From the NCBI RefSeq assembly GCF_029784165.1, contig NC_073696.1:106166665-106230664 (forward strand): DNA of 64,000 nt, given 5' to 3'. Position 1 is the first letter of the stretch. Each line of letters starts with the position of its first letter. Position numbers and translations under genes: made by a program. Shown here in pieces: positions 20,283 to 31,548 of this stretch. Under the pieces are notes generated by a model, which worked only from the letters and a program-made list of their open reading frames with translations, did no database searches and had not been told where the DNA came from. Origin of the DNA: Wyeomyia smithii (taxonomy: Eukaryota > Arthropoda > Insecta > Diptera > Culicidae).

Positions 20283-21294
20283 AGGTTAGTTGAGAGAACT
20301 TCTTAACGAATTTTTTTTTAGCACATTTTGCATGAGTCGAGAAAATTTCCAGCTCGCTCGATTTGATCGGGAATCGAACCCGACATCACAACCGTCACAG
20401 AACAGATATGCAACTTCGAACAAAACTCTGCAGCAAATCGGTGCCCAAGCTTTCCGTTCATTTTTTGCTGTTCCATCCTACATTGATTTTACAGTGCATC
20501 GTTCGAACAGTTCGCTCCAATAGTTTGAAAATGCACCAAAAAATTATTATTTTTTGCTTCAATGACCAGGCAATTTATAAAATCAAGTTAAGACAGGACC
20601 GCATTAAAGAGATTTTTTAATCGGAAATTCAGTAACAATTCACAATCAACGTCAATAGAACAAATTCAACTCAAACCTTTCAACCATTCAAACATTGTTT
20701 AACAAATTTTCTTGGATCGTACACCTCGCGACTGTTGAAACTATTTTAACCTGTTAGTTGATTTACTTGAATATTTTCGTTGGACTTAGAAACTTAATTT
20801 ATCGACCAACAACAATATTATTTCTCGTACCGTTTTTTATACCTAACATTGCAAGTAATGCATATCAGACGCGCTATACACAGCACTGCTTACGACATTA
20901 GGTGCAATGTAAAAAAATGATTTTCGTTAGTCAAGATATTCAGTTTTCAATTTGTGCAACAATGAAATTCATTAAAAATATATCTACATAAAAACCTTTG
21001 CACGTATGCGGGTGGTACTGTACGATTATCATGAAAAGACACCCTCGCTATGCCAGTACCGGGGAGAACAAAGGATTCTCTCGGTGAAAAAGCGGCGAGA
21101 GCTCATACAGTCCTTTTGTTGAATGAATGGAATATAAGCGTAATAAAATTTCGAGTGTAAAATGCGTTCTCTCCACCGCTAAATGTCGATACTGAAAATA
21201 AAGAGATTTTGTCTCATTTGTGGTTCTTCAGTTGAACAGATGTGCAACCGTGCAGAAGAGCTAGCCGACCGACAGCCACAGAACCACGGGGACC
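20283..21294 (-). mobile_element. tRNA-derived SINE (Feilai-like), split by an 849-bp insertion
   Basis: Minus-strand sequence starting GGTCCCCGTGGTTCTGTGG and containing a B-box-like GGGTTCGATTCCC (20370-20382 region) matches the intact SINE at 25301-25574. The two halves are 20283-20395 and 21252-21294. An 8-bp target duplication ACAAAACT flanks the whole (20275-20282, 21295-21302). The retrotransposon frame on either side becomes continuous once the SINE is ignored. Confidence 0.7.
20396..21244. mobile_element. 849-bp insertion inside the SINE
   Basis: The SINE is interrupted at CACAACCGT, with CAACCGT on both sides (20389-20395, 21245-21251). The insert begins CACAGAACAG and ends CAGATGTG. 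Only the outermost CACA matches as an inverted repeat. A 7-8 bp duplication suggests a hAT-type element, but the weak termini leave this open. No transposase is visible. Confidence 0.5.
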
Positions 21295-21302
21295 ACAAAA
21301 CT

Positions 21303-22510
21303 GTCACATCTATCACATTTTCAGTACTCGTTGAACTTCCACGCTCTCTACCAGCCACTTTGTACTTACTGTATGTACTTAGTATTGGTAGAGTTGATGG
21401 TAAGTTCATTTCTAGCTACTTCCCTCCTGGAAGGCACGAATGCGTTTTCCACTGCTCTGCGATTAATAAATACCAACGAGATCAATATCATCCGCAAAGC
21501 CAATGGCCTCAGTCTATGAAACAGGATACGGAAAAAAATCTTATAAACAGAATTGAGGAGTTTCAGGCCTCGATAACCGAGCACCAGTCCACTGGTAACT
21601 TGACTTCGACCCCAAATTTTCAAGATTAGTCGACGGATTGCACGCAACAGCTGCTCACTGCTCTGAAAAGTTCGGCTGAAAGGCCAGCTGCTTTTTACCT
21701 GAGTTTTGGTTTTTTACAAGTTTCCTTCGCCCAAGCTTGGAGGTTCCACAGTTCATCCATCCTCCTCTAGTCCTTTCCTGTTTCTGTCGACTTCTCTATG
21801 TTCTTTACCTTTAACTACACTTCGAAATGTTGTTTCCAATGCATGGTCACCAGTGTCTCATCGGTCAATGGGTTCCTTTCCCTATCGTTGCACATGGCAG
21901 GGATTGACACAATCCGGTTGCTGGTCCCGTTTACCACATTATAAAAACTTCTCGTGCCATCCCTGGAGAAGCATACTTCCACCACCGCGAGAGATCGTTC
22001 GCAGTGCTTGCGTTTCTTGTATTGCTAGAGTCTCTTTTCGGCCACTCTAACTCGTCGATACCTCTCCCTCACCTGAGGTGTCACACAATTGGCCTTCATC
22101 ATTGTGCGATCACGAGCTCGTTTTTTTTGTCTGTCATCTCTTGACACTCCACATCGAATCAAGTGTTTCGTATAGTTCGTGCAAGCGTGCTCCACTCCTC
22201 TTGCGCTGTATCGTTGACTATATTGCGGATGTACCTCTACTGTTCATTCAGGTTTCCAACCGGTTCACCAATCCGCTCATCAAGTTTTCGAGTGCACTCA
22301 GCAGAAACTAGGTCAGCCCACAACTTCTGGATGTCCAACCGTGTCTTCCTCGAAGTGCTCGACTTGTATACGTTGGCTAGCCGAGTCGACGTTTTGGCCT
22401 CGGAATGACCGCCATGTGTGTTTCTGAATATCTTTTTGTACCAAGTATTTATGTGCTAGAGATAGGATGGAAAGGAGCTTCAAACTAAGCTCCAATCCAA
22501 CCAAGTTCTT
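21303..22510 (-). pseudogene. I/Loner-type non-LTR remnant, RT and endonuclease part, internally deleted
   Basis: On the minus strand KDIQKHTWRSFRGQ (end of the endonuclease) lies upstream of an RT segment. The RT reads GYRGLKLLNSVYKIFFRILF and runs almost directly into INRRAVENAFVPSRREVA, so most of the catalytic RT domain is deleted. The FADDIDLVG motif survives only in a shifted frame near 21484. It then runs into NSTNTKYIQVAGRERGSS and stops at the SINE. Multiple frameshifts; no function expected. Confidence 0.65.
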
Positions 22511-22859
22511 ATCTCACACCTCCACGAGTCATACGATAACAATAGACTGCCAGTTGAAACATGGTTACAACTGGTTGGTGTATCCTTGGCAATGTTGCCA
22601 TCCGACAATAGCTAAGCCAGAAGGTGCGACGCGATGATTGGCACGTTAACCATATTTCGGCGGTAGAGGAAATGCGGCTAAAAACAGTGTCTGTTCTCCA
22701 TGTTAGGGGGGCTGATTGGCGTCCTGGTACCAGCGTGGGACTCTAAACAGTGCTGTCACGATGGTCCTCCGACGAGCCTGGGGGTTGGTGCAGGTCATGC
22801 AAGCCTCTTAATTTAACTGCAAGTCTCTTAATTTTTTGAGAAGTACCCACATTTGACAT
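22511..22859. other. Junction between two inverted Loner-type remnants
   Basis: About 350 bases linking the minus-strand copy to the plus-strand copy. No clear domain; probably decayed 5' parts of either retrotransposon. Confidence 0.35.
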
Positions 22860-23243
22860 TGATGCACTGCAGCAGCTATGCTGGAAGAGAGTATCGGTAC
22901 ATACCTACGGAGATGGTTACACCATCTACCAGAGCTGCGGCAACACACACGAGCCTTCATTGTGATTGGCAAAATGCAGATGCGCGTGATTCGACAAATT
23001 AACGTGGAAGTTGAGGATAAAAGGTCGTTTCTTCAACGTTGACCAGGAGGGGGACCGGTTATTGGAAAATTTAGCGGCCTTCGACTCATTGACTTCGCCG
23101 CCTCCAAGAACATGGCCATACATAGTACCTACTCCCAGTATAGCCTTTCATATCGGTACACCTGGAGATCACCACAGCAGACTGAAGCACAAATCGATCA
23201 AGTTTTATTGGACGGAAGGCACTTCTCGGATATTATCGACATC
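22860..23243 (+). pseudogene. I/Loner-type non-LTR retrotransposon, endonuclease segment
   Basis: Plus-strand frames read MAIHSTYSQYSLSYRYTWRS and AQIDQVLLDGRHFSDIIDI. This is the C-terminal block of the I-clade endonuclease (KATW.SPDG...QIDHVLIDGRHFSDV.DIRTYRGANVDSDH). The reading stops at the foldback element and resumes after it at 24064 as RTYCGANVDSNHYLLM. Confidence 0.7.
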
Positions 23244-24055
23244 GGGTTCGCCACAGAAGGCAGAATCACGAAAGGCAGAAGCACGAAAGGCAGAATCATG
23301 AATTCAAAAGGCAGAATTTCGAAGGGCACGAAAGGCAGAATCACTGGTAGCAAAACCTAACTCACGATAGGCAAGTGCGTGATGACAAATTGGTGCGAAT
23401 CCTGGTCACGGTATCAAAGCTGCTACTCTACCTTTATTGTTTAATATTATTTGGTAACCAGACATAATAACTGGTCACAAGCAATGACCAGTTTTGATGG
23501 GAGGTGCAAATCAAGCCTAATTATTAAATCAGAAACGTGCAAACTGGTTTGGCTCAGATCCTAAAGAATCTCACTACATCGCGGAGAGTAATTTTTCGAT
23601 GGTAGGTATAACTTACACCAGTCTCAACGGCTAGTTGATTATAATTAACATAAAACAATTCATGCGGCGAAGACGCATAAAGGAGGGCAAGGAACCGAGG
23701 CGGCACGAAGCCGCCGTGGTTTCCGCGGTCCGAGCCGGCCGCCGACCCGCCGTCGGAAGCGGCGGCCTCTCGCATACAAACAACTGATCTACTGGTTTTC
23801 TAGGATTACTCAAACAGGTTTTCTTTCCCTTAGTTAAGTCCGAACGAGCGGTAGCGAGTAAGGACAGCATACACTTGGACAATAGAGTCGGCCAAAGGCC
23901 GCGAGTGTGTATTGTTAAAAAGAAAAAAGTCCATTTTTTGATTCTGCCATTCGTTATTCTGCCTTATGAAATATTCTGCCTTTCGTAATTCTGCTTTTCG
24001 TGATTCTGCCTTTCGTGATTCTGCCTTTCGATTTTCTGCCTTCCGTAGGAGACCC
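23244..24055. mobile_element. Foldback-like element with arms made of short tandem repeats
   Basis: 812 bp flanked by a perfect 8-bp duplication TCGACATC (23236-23243, 24056-24063). Termini GGGTTCGCCACAGAAGGCAG and the inverted near-copy GGGTCTCCTACGGAAGGCAG lead into arms of repeated AAAGGCAGAATCACG (left, 23255-23345) and its reverse complement (right, 23940-24044). Between them lies unrelated sequence including a GC-rich island (23655-23780). Tandem-repeat arms are typical of FB-type elements. Removing it and one duplication restores the endonuclease frame. No transposase visible. Confidence 0.75.
23655..23780. other. GC-rich island inside the foldback element
   Basis: CGGCACGAAGCCGCCGTGG and CCGGCCGCCGACCCGCCGTCG-type sequence stands out sharply from the AT-rich surroundings. 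Just downstream GTCC...GGAC (23838-23865) encloses GAGCGGTAGCGAG. It contains no domain I can name. The composition suggests cargo captured by the element. Confidence 0.4.
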
Positions 24056-24063
24056 TCGACATC

Positions 24064-25300
24064 CGAACCTATTGTGGCGCAAACGTCGATTCTAACCACT
24101 ATCTCCTGATGGTCAAACTGCGTCACAGACTTTCAGCTGTCAACAACATCCGTGATACAAACAGAAACGAAGACAGCAAACCTATCTTTTCCGGGACAAA
24201 AAGCGCCGCCTAAAAGAGATGGAGTGTGAGGAAATGGAGTACGTAGATTCTACAAGAAACCAAGGGCATCCAGCGCAGGCTTTATGCTGCGAGCTAAAAT
24301 GTGTCAGGATAAAGATGGAAAAACCTTGACGGACGTACGTGAAGTGATCGACAGATGGAAGCAGCACTACAATGAACACCTGAATGGCGCAGAGGTAGAG
24401 GACCAAGACGGCAAGAGGAACGGCTTCGTCAACTCTGCGGATGAGGGAGACATACCGCCCCTCACGATGAGTGAAGTTGAGGATGCTATCAAGCAGCTCA
24501 AGAACAACAAATCAGCTAAAAAGGATGACATCGCAGTGGAGCTTACCAAGCTGGGCCCGGATAGGTTGGCTTCCTGAATGGAAAGGATGGTAGCATCAGC
24601 ATATAGTCAGGATCTGGTATACAGAACAGCTACCAAAGGAGTGGAACGAGGAAGTAATATGCTCAATATACAAGAAGGGCGACAAGTTGGAATGTGAGAA
24701 CTACCGAGCGATCACGATTCTCACCGCAGCCTTCAAAGTGCTCTTCCAGATCATCTTTCGCCGTCTCTCGCCGCTAGCATGCAGGTTTGTGGGGAGTTAT
24801 CCAGCCGATGGGTGATGGGCAATCGACAACGGACCAAATCTTTACGCTGCAGCAGATCCTCCAGAAGTGTCGCGAATACCAAGTCCCCACGCTCGATTTT
24901 AAGGCCGCTTACGATATCATCGACCATGTAGAGCTATGGAAAGATATGGACGCAAATGGTTTTCCTGAGAAACTAAGACTTCGACGGTCTTTTTTGCCTC
25001 CTGTTCAACATTGCGCTTGAAGGTGTCACGAATCGTGCGGCCTATAACATGTGAAGCAGAAAAGGTTAGATTGAATACGTCGAAGACGTATTTGCTAGTA
25101 GCGGGAACCGAGCGCGATAAGTCTCGCATAGGCAGTAGCGTAGTGATCGACGGCGATGAGTTCGAGGTGGTTGACGAGTTTGTTTACCTCGGATCAACTG
25201 CAGCAGAAAAATCCGCAGACGTAGGAAGTCGTGCCTACTACGGACTCTACAAGACGTTGAGGTCTGGCAAACTTCGCCCCCGTACCAAGAGCACCATGTA
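24064..25300 (+). pseudogene. I/Loner-type non-LTR retrotransposon, reverse transcriptase part
   Basis: The frames, in order, read RTYCGANVDSNHYLLM (endonuclease end), then PLTMSEVEDAIKQLKNNKSA. GDKLECENYRAITILTAAFK follows in another frame, then STTDQIFTLQQILQKCREYQ with LDFKAAYD (first catalytic Asp region). The YADD part is lost. It resumes at NTSKTYLLVAGTERDKS and EFEVVDEFVYLGSTAAE. This is one decayed copy with several frameshifts and an internal deletion near 25015. It is interrupted at 25300 by a SINE. Confidence 0.75.
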
Positions 25301-25574
25301 AACAACAAAAACAATATCGCACGCTTAGCCTTAGGGCTAATAGCGGTCTCAATCAACTAGATTATAGTTGAGAGAATTAGTTATCGATATTGTTTTTGGC
25401 ACATTTTGCATGTGTAGGATAAGTACAACGATACACCGTGCTCCAGTGCTGAGTCGAGAAAATTTTCAGCTCGAAAAGTTCCTTGACTTGATTGGGAGTC
25501 GAACCCGATATCACAACCGTGTGGGAGAGCAAGCCGACCAAATCGCTTAACACAGAGCCACGGGGACCACAAGT
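25301..25574 (-). mobile_element. tRNA-derived SINE (Feilai-like), intact copy
   Basis: On the minus strand it starts ACTTGTGGTCCCCGTGGCTC, has a B-box-like GGGTTCGACTCC (25495-25506), a spacer, and ends GCGATATTGTTTTTGTT. A 10-bp target duplication GCACCATGTA flanks it (25291-25300, 25575-25584). Removing the SINE restores the Loner frame ...KSTM|YKTLIRSVVLY. The overall plan matches the Aedes Feilai family; that name is from memory. Confidence 0.8.
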
Positions 25575-25584
25575 GCACCATGTA

Positions 25585-25720
25585 CAAGACGCTAATAAGA
25601 TCGGTAGTCCTCTACACGCACGAGACGTGGACATTCTCATTACTGGTAGCATGGAGGCTGTTTCTGCTGTCAATAGGGTGGAAGAACTGCTCCCGTCCGA
25701 CCTGTGAGTTTGCGTTCCCA
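25585..25720 (+). pseudogene. Loner-type non-LTR retrotransposon, C-terminal end
   Basis: After the SINE the frame continues YKTLIRSVVLYTHETWTF, the last conserved block of the I-clade reverse transcriptase protein, then degrades. Confidence 0.65.
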
Positions 25721-25815
25721 GTAATGATGTTTTATCGAAAAAACTCCTCACGTCATCGGATTTACCATTTTTCTATGCTTGTACATTGATCAGACTGTAA
25801 TTTAAGAATCTACCC

Positions 25816-26085
25816 TTAATAATAAGTGATCACCGATGGGCCTCCACCTAATGAAACGCTTGATCTGTTTCCCTTGAATGACGAAACCGACGTCTCGTTC
25901 ACCTTTGTTGCCGCCCCTGTATTAAATGTGGCATTCGTTACTGCGATAGGATCAGCCGCTCGGAACTCACGTACACCCGTCTTCAGCAATCTCACCTCCT
26001 GGATGACTGCGACTACCACCTTCCTTTTTATAGCTCTTTGGCTAAGCATGCCCACGCGTCCTGCTCGAGTAAAGTTCTGACGTTG
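25816..26085 (-). pseudogene. Non-LTR endonuclease N-terminal remnant
   Basis: Minus-strand frame with AGRVGMLSQRAIKRKVVVAV, then IQEVRLLKTGVREFRAADPI. The IQE(V/I)RW..SG.REFR pattern is the start of the apurinic-type endonuclease of I-clade elements, including the catalytic Glu of IQE. This is a separate small fragment in the opposite orientation to the preceding copy. Confidence 0.5.
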
Positions 26086-26431
26086 GTACCAAGTGTCCCA
26101 TTTCGTTCACCTGAGTCGACACCAATTGTTCCGATTCGTTCCTAGTATGGTACTTTCCTAGTGCAGCGATGCCTTGTCTTGCGACGAGACCACCGTCGTC
26201 TTGGATATAACTGGTTAGATATTTAAGAAACCAGCCGCCCGCCTCGGATCAGACGCTGTTATACGCCGCCCAATATAGGAGAACACACGCGTACGAAAAC
26301 CCTTCTCAGTTAGGACACGGTCAAATTTTCCACCGGAGTTAGAAAACTCAAAAACTACAAAATCTACATAATTTAGGTCAAAGAGTAGAGTTGTTCCAAA
26401 TTTTTACGAAAAGCATCACATCTATTCTAGA
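26086..26431. other. Intron 1 spacer
   Basis: About 350 bases with no recognised element. Confidence 0.35.
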
Positions 26432-26469
26432 GTTGCACCGAATAATAGGGCTGGGAAAAAGTTATTTTC

Positions 26470-26757
26470 GAAACTTGCCGAATATTCAGAGTAATGATTT
26501 GAATTCGAGCTTGTCTAGGGTAATTCACTTCAATTCAAGAGTAATACGGTTTTCATTTTTTCTCATTTAATCATCATGGTCTGTTGAATATTCGGCCGTC
26601 TGTTCGGCAGAATATTCGGCTCAACAGACGGCCGAATATTCAACGAAACATGATGATAAAATGAAAAAAATTAAAAACCAAATTCTTGACTTGAGAGGAG
26701 TTACCCTTGATGAGCTCAGGTTAGAATCATTATTCTGTAAACTGAAAACTCGGTTTT
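26470..26757. repeat. Long palindrome
   Basis: Two arms of about 135 bases face each other around a short centre (near 26605-26625) at GAATATTCGGCCGTCTGTTC / GAACAGACGGCCGAATATTC-type sequence. The arms extend outward through CATTTTATCATCATG and GGGTAA words with some mismatches. Could fold as a hairpin. Confidence 0.7.
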
Positions 26758-27310
26758 TTCCACAAAATAGTTTATAAGACACGACCGCAGAGTTAACGTA
26801 GAATACGACGGTCTATCTTAATAGGTTTGGGAATACACTCAATTTTACGTTTACCTCTGTAGCCGGCACCGCGGTTTCACTTGCTGCCGTATCCAAAACA
26901 AGAATGAAATAAAATTGTTTTGAGGCTGTCTTTTGTATCAAGTTGCACTAAGATATCTTAATTTAGGCAGTGGCTACGAAGAGGCTATGGACAAGGACAA
27001 ATAGTGCATTCCTCATCTATAGTATAACAGTTCAAATAACAATTTTCTGCATTTTACGATAGCGTAGATAATTTTACAACTGATTGCTGCAATTAGTAAG
27101 ACCTTCGCGAAAAATTATGTGATTCAGGCTCACTAGCTCAGAAATTCTTCAGATAAACTTTGAGGTTAATGTGTTTGTCAATGCCATTTATTAACAACTG
27201 AATAATTTTTCTCAACATGGCAAATTTTTTATTTAATTTTGAATGATTTACAGTGATAATTAAATTCTACATGAGGTGATTTATTAGCAATTATATATGA
27301 AAATTTCAAT

Positions 27311-28086
<776 letters not shown>

Positions 28087-28560
28087 AATCTCTTTCAGTT
28101 TCGGGTTGTATTCACCCAACGATATCTGAAATGGATTACCGCTGATGGGGTCCAACTCAGATCGAAGGGAAGCCGAACTGAAAGAGGTAGGAACTGCAGC
28201 TAACCACTATTCTGTCGTCCTTTTTAGGGAAAGGCAGCAAGCGACCAATTAAAAGTCGACATTTGCGTTTCGACAATGTTCAACAATTTTTAATATTACA
28301 ATAGTTTGAACAATCAGATTACAATTTTCTGCAATTGGACGTATGCTTAAATGATTTTCCAATCGATTGCTGCAAAAATAACAGAAATCGGTTGGAAACT
28401 GACTGGGTTTAAAACGTTTGAAATTGGACAATTTTTGTGACGCTCTCGATGTTTTCGGTTTTGCAATTGGATCCCTATATTGAAATTGGGTCCCTGTAAT
28501 TGTTGCCGTAAGACGCATTCTACGTCAAAAGCTTTTCCCAGTCCTATTATTCGGTGCAAC

Positions 28561-29128
28561 GCTAATCAATTCAAAAATATTTAGACCTGAAACGTCTCAA
28601 AAATATTTTCAGTATGATTTCATTAGATTGTTTTATTTCCATATTAGTCTTTTGTATTTTTTATTCAACATTTAGAATTTACATTAATTTAATTCTTCAA
28701 TAAATTACTTTGTTATACTTTTAAGATACTACTCTAGTTTGAAAAATGTATTTTCAAGGGGTACGGTAAATATTCAAAAATATTCCTGAAACGACCACGC
28801 GTGTAACTGTTTAAAGTACCGGCGAGTTTGAATAATATCGCTATGTGGTGTGTAAATTCTATTATGTTAGAAAATCAAAGCAGATATTCAAATATGCAAC
28901 ACCTCCATTACATCCATATGTTTTATTTCAAAATTCAAGGCGATGCTGAGTCAATAGTCCGAGTTAAACTATTTCCAGCGGTTGATGCCATATGGTATTA
29001 CAAAACAACTTAACTTTGATCCCATTTTTATAACTGCACATGAAATATTGAACCATACAATCATAAGGAACGATTAGAAAATATATTAATCTTTCATGTG
29101 AAATACCGTTTGCCTAAATGTGCGTGTC
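28561..29128. other. Intron 1 spacer
   Basis: AT-rich, no recognised element or coding capacity. Confidence 0.4.
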
Positions 29129-29136
29129 GTTTAAAG

Positions 29137-29877
29137 CAGTGGTGGGCACCGCTAACCGAAAATTTAGCGACGCTAATCGCTAAGTCGCTAACCGAAAAAT
29201 TTAGCTCGATAATCGCTAAACGCTAAACCCACATTAGCGGAACTTCCGCTAATCGCTAACTTTTTAATATGTAAATAGTCATATTGCTATATTTATTGCT
29301 CGTGTTTTGTAAGATTTGGACCACTTTGATCTATTTTGGTTAAACAAATGAAAACAGTTACTTACAAGAATAACAAAAGTTATTTAGCTTGAATTGAAAA
29401 TAGATACTCTTAGAAATGTTTTCATAAAAATTCAATTATTATCTGAATCGAAAAAGTAGAACCACAGTTGTCATAATTTCAAGCGCATTGCAATTTACCA
29501 AATTTCTTGGTGTGGCAAAAATTCAATCTAGACCTTGTGCTTGTTCTTCAAAATGCTCCTGTGGCTTGTACGATAACTGGAACTCCATTCTAGGGTAAAA
29601 AAAAACTGACAAAAGTAACTTTCGCAGTAAAGTATGTTCATCTTTCGAAGCAATTTACGTACGCCATCAGCAATTCACAGTTTTTCTAAATACTTCTATT
29701 GTCGCTTCTCTACAAAATTTAGCGAATTAGCGATTAGCGTTTCGAAGGCAAAAATTTTAGCGACGCTAACAGTTTCGCTAACCAGCTCAAAAATTAGCGA
29801 AATCGCTAAATCGCTAACTGAATTTTAGCGTCGCTAATTAGCGAATTAGCGAATTAGCGGAATGGTGCCCACCACTG
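29137..29877. mobile_element. hAT-like non-autonomous element rich in TTAGCG words
   Basis: Ends CAGTGGTGGGCACC and its inverted copy, flanked by 8-bp near-duplicates GTTTAAAG (29129-29136) and GTTAAAAG (29878-29885). Both features fit hAT. For 100-150 bases inside each end the sequence is dense in GCTAATCGCTAA / TTAGCGATTAGCG words, the pattern of subterminal transposase-binding repeats. No transposase gene. Confidence 0.75.
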
Positions 29878-29885
29878 GTTAAAAG

Positions 29886-30510
29886 AAATGAGCAGTTTTA
29901 AAGTTTAAGGTAGAAACCGATTCCGCGAAGAGAGTATTTTTATTTCGGTTCTGGTTTTCTGTGAATCAGGACTGTATGTAATCAGAACTGTGTCACAAGC
30001 ATCTATTTTTGGCACCTGAAAAATCGAAACGCCCTGGAAGTATCCAATTTAGGTTACTGATAAAATAATGCAATAATTAAATTCAAACTAATTAGTACGG
30101 CGACCAAACACAAAAAGACACTAAGTGATTTCTCAACACTATGAAATGATTAGTTTGCTTTCGCAACTCAGGCTCATCATTTGTAGGACGTTATATCTAC
30201 TTGTCATGAAAAAGGATATAATCTTACAACCAATTGAGTTTATAATTCATTAACTATTAACCATAGAGAGAAATTATCTTAGCAATTGCGAATTACAATG
30301 ATTTTTCATTAAAGTTGGTAATATCACAAAAAATCGAGACCTCGTTTTCAAGCCCAGAACGGTTTCAAAATGATTAAAACTTAATAATATAAATTGTTTG
30401 TTTTCTCTTCGCTCCTATTCGATAAAAATATTCAATTTGCATCTAAAAGGTGGTCCTATTATAAACGCTCGTACCAACCCCAAAACTAAACACCATATAT
30501 TCATAAACAT
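29886..30510. other. Intron 1 spacer
   Basis: AT-rich, no recognised element. Confidence 0.4.
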
Positions 30511-30517
30511 GCCTTAC

Positions 30518-30764
30518 CGCTCCAGCTGTGAATAATACACTTTACCAGACTGACCACACTTGGCCCGGAGCTGCTAAGCAGATAGTGTGTAAAGTTATTC
30601 GAGCAAGTGCAAAATTTCACTTCTGACCGAAATTTCTCCCCATGGCGCCCGATGGCCACCGGCGCGAGTTGCATGCAACGGTTCACGGAACAAACCGTGG
30701 GGCCAAAATTAGCTGTTACTTGTTCGTCCAATAAATCTACCCTGTTTGTTTGTGGTCCGCGCAT
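30518..30764 (-). CDS. Candidate alternative first exon of the host gene
   Basis: On the minus strand an open frame starts at ATG 30762-30764 (MRGPQTNRVDLLDEQ), runs 82 codons plus one base and meets a GTAAGG donor at 30517. The exit phase is 1, exactly that required by exon 2 at 18915. Base composition here is richer in GC than the surrounding intron. The encoded sequence has no recognisable domain, and the match could be chance (one in three for phase). Confidence 0.3.
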
Positions 30765-31454
30765 TTTTATCTCGTCTCAATTGCGGCAATAATCAAATTA
30801 GCTAACGTCTGGTGATCTGTCCGATCTATTATTATGTACGGGAAGTGATGACTTTCCTCGTTTCCGATCGTCCCCATTCCGTATTTATGCTCTGCCAAGA
30901 CCCTGTAGTATACAATAACAAGGTTTTACTTTGTTTGTCCGTTTCAGAAATTACAGACATCTCATGATAACGAACAAAAATGGTCAATGGCTCTCGAACG
31001 TTGCCTTCTCAAGATGTTACCACTGAAGATGGTTGGTTGAGCCGGGCTAATGATGCTTGAACTAATAAGACAGTCACTTGAATTGTGCATATAATCTACG
31101 TTTTCCTGACATCGCTAACGCTATTTCAGTTTCTTAATTCACCTCTGTTGAAGTCCGCCAGTGAGTATCAATTTGCAAACATTATACTATGGTAAATGAT
31201 GGGCTATTGTAACTGATCATGGGGGAGAAACAACGGGCTTCGTTTGCGATATATTGTGGCATTGAACTAGACATGACTAAGGTTAGACGTTTGTAGCAGA
31301 ATTTTTAAGATGATCATCCAATTTCAACACTTAGTAACGAAATTAATTTCGAAGTTTTTCGTCTTCGTTTAGAGAACCTAGATCTTATGTTTTGTTTCCA
31401 AAAACATTGTCACCGATGCCATAATGTTAGGAATGTAAGGCTCAAACTACTTAC

Positions 31455-31548
31455 CAATGACAAACAGGCCGATATGCAGCAATAGATAAAAACGTTCCGC
31501 TTCGAAAAATATCCCATCCTTCAGTGATTTGTGGTTTTCCGTGTTCAT
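31455..31548 (-). CDS. Host gene exon 1: start and first half of membrane segment 1
   Basis: ATG at 31546-31548 begins MNTENHKSLKDGIFFEAERF, followed by YLLLHIGLFVI, and ends in phase 1 at a GTAAGT donor (31454-31449). Joined to exon 2 it gives one hydrophobic segment spanning the junction. The N-terminus is short, without a cleavable signal peptide, so it probably faces the cytoplasm. The upstream sequence contains in-frame stops. Confidence 0.85.
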
